Assembly: GCF_033807715.1 (NCBI RefSeq)
Contig: NC_084607.1
Coordinates: forward strand, 16,788,941 to 16,852,940
Reading direction: 5' to 3'
DNA from: Cololabis saira
Taxonomy: Eukaryota; Chordata; Actinopteri; Beloniformes; Belonidae
Length of the DNA stretch: 64,000 bases
This document shows positions 58,443-64,000 of the stretch, piece after piece. The notes below the pieces were generated by a model. It made no database searches and was not told the DNA's origin. It saw only the letters and a program-made list of their open reading frames with translations. Numbering within the stretch: position 1 is the first letter of the stretch; each line of letters begins with the position of its first letter. Both the position numbers and the translations under genes were made by a program.

Positions 58443-60320
58443 AATAGTGGTACGGTAATGAATAAAGTATGAGGTTTTAAAAACGGCTGATATTATCCCT
58501 CCCTTGATAAGACATGTGTCACCCAGTAGAGCTGAGATGGATGGAGAGAATAAGGTCTGGGATTTCTTCTCAGACTGGTGCATCTGTGACCTAGTCCTGG
58601 ATAAGTGGCTCAAAATGAAACATAAAAAGAGGAAATTTAGCAGCATTCACTGTACTGAGCAACATCAAACAAGCAGAGAGCTGTAGTAGTTGCTGATTAT
58701 GCGTCATCGAATCAAGATACTGTGAAGGATTTAAAGAGAAACGGGTCGACATCATGTTAGATGCTGTGAAATTTTGGTGTACTTTTGGCCGTATGAAGTG
58801 GATGCCATCTGTTTCTGTTTTAATTGGAGTGGGATCATCAATCTTTGTGGCAGAAATTTCTGCAAAATGCAGTCATGTTGCTTTTACTGAGAATTATGTA
58901 ACTACAAAAGCAGGTGCTGGCTGAAGAGTGCAACTTTTGTCTCTCTCAATAAATAGACTCAGGAGATTTCAGGACAAGATACTATACTCCCTCCAGTGTT
59001 GCCAGGATGAGCGTGCAAAGTGGTGTCTGCGTATAACTGTGCACATGAAAGCTTCATTGTTCTGCTCACCTTGGAGATGCATCAAGCAAATATATTAAAT
59101 AAGAGACGTGCACACACATCCTCAGCCGTCCGCTCGCGAGGTGTGTGAAAGAGTGTTGCCGTGTGACGGGGGGGAATCTCAGAGGGGTAATTCTCGTTCA
59201 CACATCATTAGCCCTCCTCATCCTCATGCGTGCACGTGAGTTTACCAGCTGCTGCAGCCAATCAGAGCTGCCTGTCGGTCCAGCTCCACGTCTGCATACA
59301 AAGGCATCTCATTTCTGTTTCATCTCTAAATCTGGATGGGCTGTCGCCGCCTCCTTCTCCCGATGATGGAGGGCCACAATCAAAGTCGCCGCTGTTTCTC
59401 GCAGGCAGGCAGTCCATTTCGGTGTTGCAAAAGTGATTTCATTTCTCTCTCTCCTCATTCAAGCAACCTCCTGTTATCATATGGTGGAAAATAGGTTGTA
59501 ATGGCCGCGCACTGGCGCTCTGCTAGCGGGGGATAATAATTGAATGAATTTATAAGTAATGGGGCGATAATGGCGTAATGGGTGGAAGAATGAATGTGTT
59601 CTTCCTGCCTGTAGAAAGATCATTTTTGAACCAGGTAGTTACTGTGAACATTTGGAAATCTTTTTTCTTCCATTTGCTTGCAGAGGCGGTCCTCTCCACT
59701 GCTTTGCCATCTGTGCTTTGCCATTTGCCAACATGTCAGTGATTACTTTAACAACCAAAGTCATCATGATAATTACTGAGATTGTTGTGTGTGAATGCTC
59801 ATAGCTTCTTCTCTCCTGACTGTGATCTACTTAATGTAATGGCTAGTATGGCTAAATTGTATAAATAATAGTAGCTCCACACCTAGTTGGAAGAGTGCTG
59901 ACGGCAAAATGAGCACATGGGCAGCAGATGGGCGTATCACACTGCAAGAGCGCTTTAATTGTTTCAAAGGATGTCACACTTTCCTCTTCGGTGAGAGTCT
60001 CCAGTGAAATGTCGCGTAACTGTTAATTGACTTGGCCACAACTGCAGCTGTGTCACGAGAGTGGGGAAGAAGGAATGCCTGCAGTCAGTTTTCCACGTGT
60101 TTCATGCCACTCGTCCGTTCTGTGCGTGGCGACGTTGCCGAGCACGATCACATCATCCTAACATTTCTAATTCCTTCCATATGACTAACAAGGCTACGGT
60201 TGTCACCACAATATTTAAAAATTTAAGATACCATTTAAAGTTGTCAGAAGGCTCATTAAAATGGAAAAGAGTTCAAGCCCCAGTTTCAGATCCATTTTTT
60301 CTGCACAACTGCAGTCAGTA
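58443..60320. other. unassigned stretch, one segment conserved-looking
   Basis: No gene is supported. The segment at about 59455-59600 (CAAGCAACCTCCTGTTATC, TTGTAATGGCCGCGCACTGG, GGGATAATAATTGAATG) has the mixed AT-rich texture of a possible conserved non-coding element. Confidence 0.4.
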
Positions 60321-60328
60321 GTTATAAC

Positions 60329-61071
60329 CAGTACTCGAGTTGAGGGGGGATGAGGGGTGATGGCATCCCCCCCCTGAAATAAAAACAGTCAAAATCATCC
60401 CCCCTGTAAAACTGCCACCCCCCCTTTCCATCCCTTATGTCATTTCATCAATGAATGTGGTATTACTGCTATTTCAACATTTAGAATCATCACCAGAAAA
60501 ATAACTTATTTGACAATTTTCAGATTTTAGATTTTCACTTGAAATAAGTAGGAAAATCTGCCAGTGGGACAAGATTTATCTTCTTATTACAAGCAAAAAA
60601 AATCTTGTTCCACTGGCAGATTTTTCTACTTATTTCAAGTGAAAATCTACTTGAAACAGGTGAAAATTGTTGTTTTTTCCAGTGATGAGTCTTGTTTTAA
60701 GTGTAATGAGATTTTTTTTACTAAAATGAGACATTTTAACTAGAAATAAGACAAATATTCTTCTTAAGGTTTTGAGTTTTTGCAGTGATCCATTTTACTT
60801 ATCCTGTGAAGGACAGAGGCATATTGATAAATTCAGAAAACTGTTTTTTATTTTTGTGTTTTGATGTATTTAATGTAAGCCCAGTGGATATTTAAAGCTT
60901 ACAGAAGGCTGCATTTAACTGCTGCTATGTCATTCCTGCAGTATCTGCAGGTGTTTTGGTCAGTGCTATTATTTGTAATATATTATATTATTTGTAATCA
61001 GCACAAATGATCTGTCCCCATATGATAAAATCCACCATCCCCCCTGATTTTTTTTTACAACTCGAGTACTG
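60329..61071 (+). mobile_element. hAT-like foldback MITE, CAGTACTCGAGTTG termini (743 bp), copy 3
   Basis: The ends are CAGTACTCGAGTTG and CAACTCGAGTACTG, perfect inverted repeats. The exact 8-bp duplication GTTATAAC flanks it at 60321-60328 and 61072-61079. This copy is uninterrupted and contains a single CCTTATGT where copy 2 carries its guest. The internal hairpin is present, but its left arm is shortened (about 60510-60570) compared with copies 1 and 2. Confidence 0.95.
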
Positions 61072-61079
61072 GTTATAAC

Positions 61080-64000
61080 ATTCAAATCACACGCCTTACA
61101 GTATATCAGACAGGACCCCATTATGCTGCTGATACAGGTGTTCCCTGCTGTCCTGTGGATCACTGTGTTCTGGGTGTCCATAAAATAGATATTTGATATG
61201 TTTAGTAATATAATATAACTGCATAATATAATATACATGACCAATTTGTAATGTGACAAACTAAAAGGTGTTCTGGCATTGAGAAGACAAAAGGCATTTT
61301 TAGATTTGACCCCGTTATTACCTCCCTGCATGAAGAACACGGCGCCTGAAGACGAGTTTAGGGGAGTGAAGATGACCTGAGACGTCATGGAGTGGTACTA
61401 CGTACCACAACAGCCTGCCGTCTGGTCAGCCATGCTGGCTTCACCCACATCAGAGGAGCTGGCCGATGCAGGAGATGAGCGGGTGGCGTGTCCATGCTGA
61501 AGAACAGCCGTATTTGCGTAGCGACTTCCCCCGAATCGTGTTGCCAAATATAAAGCAGCAGTCTCCCTCTGCTGTAGTGTTCGTAGACCGCAATAAATAA
61601 TCATATTTATTGTTCAGGATGAGGAACTTTGTCATCAACAAATCTCGCCACTCTGCGTCAGTTTTGTTTACATTAGTCCTGATCTGCGATTAAGTGTGCC
61701 CTGGGGGGCGAGTTATTGGCTGGGTCAGCTCGACACACTAGATCGGGGTGTTAAACACACCATCCGCCAATTTAAAAGCGGCTTAAGTGTGGAAGAATTT
61801 GAAATACTATCTCGTCCCAAACTTCCTGCAAACTTGTCTAAATGTGCTGTTGGACTTGTTTTTGTTTTGCTTTCAAACCTCTCAGCACATCCTCGGAACA
61901 TGTAGGACCGCAGGCAGGCCAGCCTAGTACCCACAACTACGTCTTCCTCAGCCAGGCCCGTAGAAAATGTGCAGGATGTGGTTCTGCAGCCGCAGAAAAG
62001 ATGTATGTATAATGTCATCTTCAAGTGCAGTTTAGGAGGTTGAATAGAGAGCACGGTTAATGACAGAAGGTTTTCTTGGGGGAGGAAAGAGAGGGACAAC
62101 TCTGCTCTTGTGGCCACTGTTCATCTAAAATCTATGTGCACTGAAACTAAGTGATGTTTACCGAGGCCACTATTAACAGAACCTGTATTTTGAAATAATT
62201 TATCATATTTCTTGCAAAAAAATTATCTGGAATGTTGATTCATCCAACCCAACTGCATATTGTGATGTTCCTCTGCTCCTCAAAGGCCTGGATCATCCCA
62301 AATGCCTTGGACGATGCCTCTGGACAAGGTCAAAATAAGGCTTTTTTTAAAGTGTCATCTGTGAATGTAGCTCTGCATTATACCAAAGTATCCCAACGTG
62401 GTCCCTCGCTCATGTGATTAAAACAACTATTGATGGATGACGGTTCTTGAGGCAGTGTTTCACCTTTTATCCAGAAAGCCCCATCTGAAATCTGAAAGGT
62501 TTGACCACAAGTCTCCACCTCATGCCTGGTGTCCACTGCATGATATCGTTGGTGAGAAGATGAAAAATGACAATTTCAAAAGACTTGGGGTGATGTCTTT
62601 TGTCGTAGCTCTCAACAGGAGTCCTTTTTTTGGATGACAGTCGCCTCAAAGGTCTTGTGACCAAATATCACCTGCCGTCATTTTCTGACATTAACAGGAA
62701 TCCAACAGAACTTCATCTACTGACTGAACTGAAATAACATATTAGTTAATGTCTCTTACTCTTCTACCTCACCATAAAGCTGAGACCTACGTTACCCTTC
62801 TCCGCCTCTTCTTTTATTCAAGCATTTTTGGTACACATGCAAGTGGTCCAATTCCTTGTCTTGCTTGGTTTAGATTATCTGCAGCGCATGCTGATGACAC
62901 TACGATGTCATACAATTTGCACATAACATATACAACTCAGCTTTGTATGTAGTTTCTGGTGACCACCTATAAATCAGACAAAAATGGATTCTCTTCACTT
63001 TTTGTGAGGTTTAAATGCTGTCTTCAGGCCTAATGTTGCTGCTCTGTATGAAGAAGCTTATTAAAGTCATGAAACTGTTAGATTTTGTTTAATCTGGATT
63101 AGCAGAGGTTGGAGGATGCTGTCACACTCCTGCTGAATCCTCTGTTCATGCATCTGCAGGGCTGAAAGACTCAGGCCAGACTTAGTTTGGATAGCCAATC
63201 AAATGTTCAGCCCACATGTTCTAGCAGATAAGATGCCGTCATGTTGCCTTTGACGTAAATCTCGTGGGCTGGGTGAAGGAGGCATTACGACTAATTAATC
63301 CCATCAAGCAGGAAAATAAATGGACAGCTCTACATTCCTCTCATCTGCTACCACAGCTTTACCACAGCAGTATTTGATATTAGATAACCAGAAAAATATA
63401 TAAAGTGTCAGTCTCATGTCAGTTGATATTCTACCCCTGCCGTGTGGCCTTCAGGGGTTTAAAGTCCAGAGCTGTATTTCGGTGCCCAGGGAGAGACTGG
63501 GCTCCGTTAGCGACGAGCCCCCCTCCCTCGATCGTTTTTAAAAAAAAGTTCTTGTGTTTCAAGTTTTGCATCAAGCTTTTTCAGCCAGAACCAGGTCAAG
63601 AAACTGAATTTACTGTCTGGCTAAATCCAGACAATTGATCCAAAACAATCCGCATAAAAGGAGCTGCAGAGTCGAAAGCCAGCGGCTGATCCCTGTTAAG
63701 ACGGCAGTTGCTGATGATTTGGAAATCACACTCTTTGATAGTTTAGGCAGGCAGAGTTTGCAGCAGCCAACTTCCAGAGTGCCTGTGCAGCGCTGCCATA
63801 TATCAAATAATTAATAAGTATTTTACTGCTGCAGCCCCCCGGTGACATTCTCGTTTGTCACCACTGTTTACTCTGATCCATCACGCTATTTTATGAGCGT
63901 CAACTGCACAATTGCCGACATGGAAAAAAAAAACAGCTCTTCGCTGTGTCACACTGACCCACCAATGTCTTTAACGTCTGGTTGGCTGCCAGGTTGGAGA
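61080..64000. other. unassigned stretch to the window end
   Basis: About 2.9 kb with no supported gene, repeat terminus or RNA. The interval 61400-61720 is GC-richer and has overlapping minus-strand frames (for example 61398-61641) without a recognisable domain. The minus-strand frame at 60969-61388 begins outside and runs into the MITE. Confidence 0.5.

Noticed and set aside
1..64000. Search for tRNA, rRNA, snRNA or an intact gene cluster
   Set aside because: No cloverleaf, rRNA or snRNA core motifs, and no multi-exon gene with recognisable domains, could be found by reading; a covariance-model scan would be decisive.

Overview
This window looks like intergenic or intronic DNA from a teleost fish, probably a percomorph. 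The evidence is low overall coding density, long (GT)n, (ATT)n and (GAAT)n microsatellites, and many dispersed repeats of kinds common in fish genomes: short hAT-type elements, L1-, L2- and Rex/RTE-like LINE remnants, and a solo LTR. There is no bacterial or phage gene organisation. No intact protein-coding gene can be supported; the longest open frame is about 154 codons and unrecognised. The teleost assignment is inference from repeat style, not from a gene match.

The clearest structure is a set of short non-autonomous DNA transposons with flanking target-site duplications (TSDs) that can be read directly. Twelve insertions from seven terminal-repeat families have 8-bp duplications (eleven exact, one with a single mismatch), and a thirteenth is tentative. 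Layout: tentative GGGCCCGAGCAC element (2591-3274), Rex/RTE-like LINE 3' end (about 7940-8264), CAGAGGTG element (11678-11996), CAGCGGTCGG element (14799-15352), (ATT)n (15752-15825), CAGTACTCGAG element (18058-18820), long TAGGGCTGGGCG element (29989-31256) containing a smaller inverted-repeat unit, truncated L1 (33033-33905), CAGTACTCGAG element interrupted by a second hAT-like element (35400-36837, guest 35542-36146), decayed LINE reverse transcriptase (about 37040-37630), solo LTR interrupted by a TAGGGCTGGGCG element (41875-42838, guest 42102-42735), TAGGGTTGCC element with a 41-bp tandem array (48926-49444), two TAGTGATGCACCG elements (50729-51415 and 54487-54967), a second CAGCGGTCGG element (57986-58434) and a third CAGTACTCGAG element (60329-61071).

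Only decayed or tentative coding pieces are present. The LINE fragments are recognisable. At 43.4-44.1 kb a frameshifted THAP zinc-finger start lies on the plus strand and converges on a minus-strand exon-like segment resembling the N-terminal part of an uncharacterised fish protein family. That segment has one frameshift in a seven-base homopolymer and a consensus splice donor. Weak candidate exons are noted at 655-887 (minus) and 32168-32415 (plus). The remaining sequence is unassigned; a few AT-rich stretches and one perfect 28-bp palindrome with nuclear-receptor half-sites are flagged as possible regulatory DNA.
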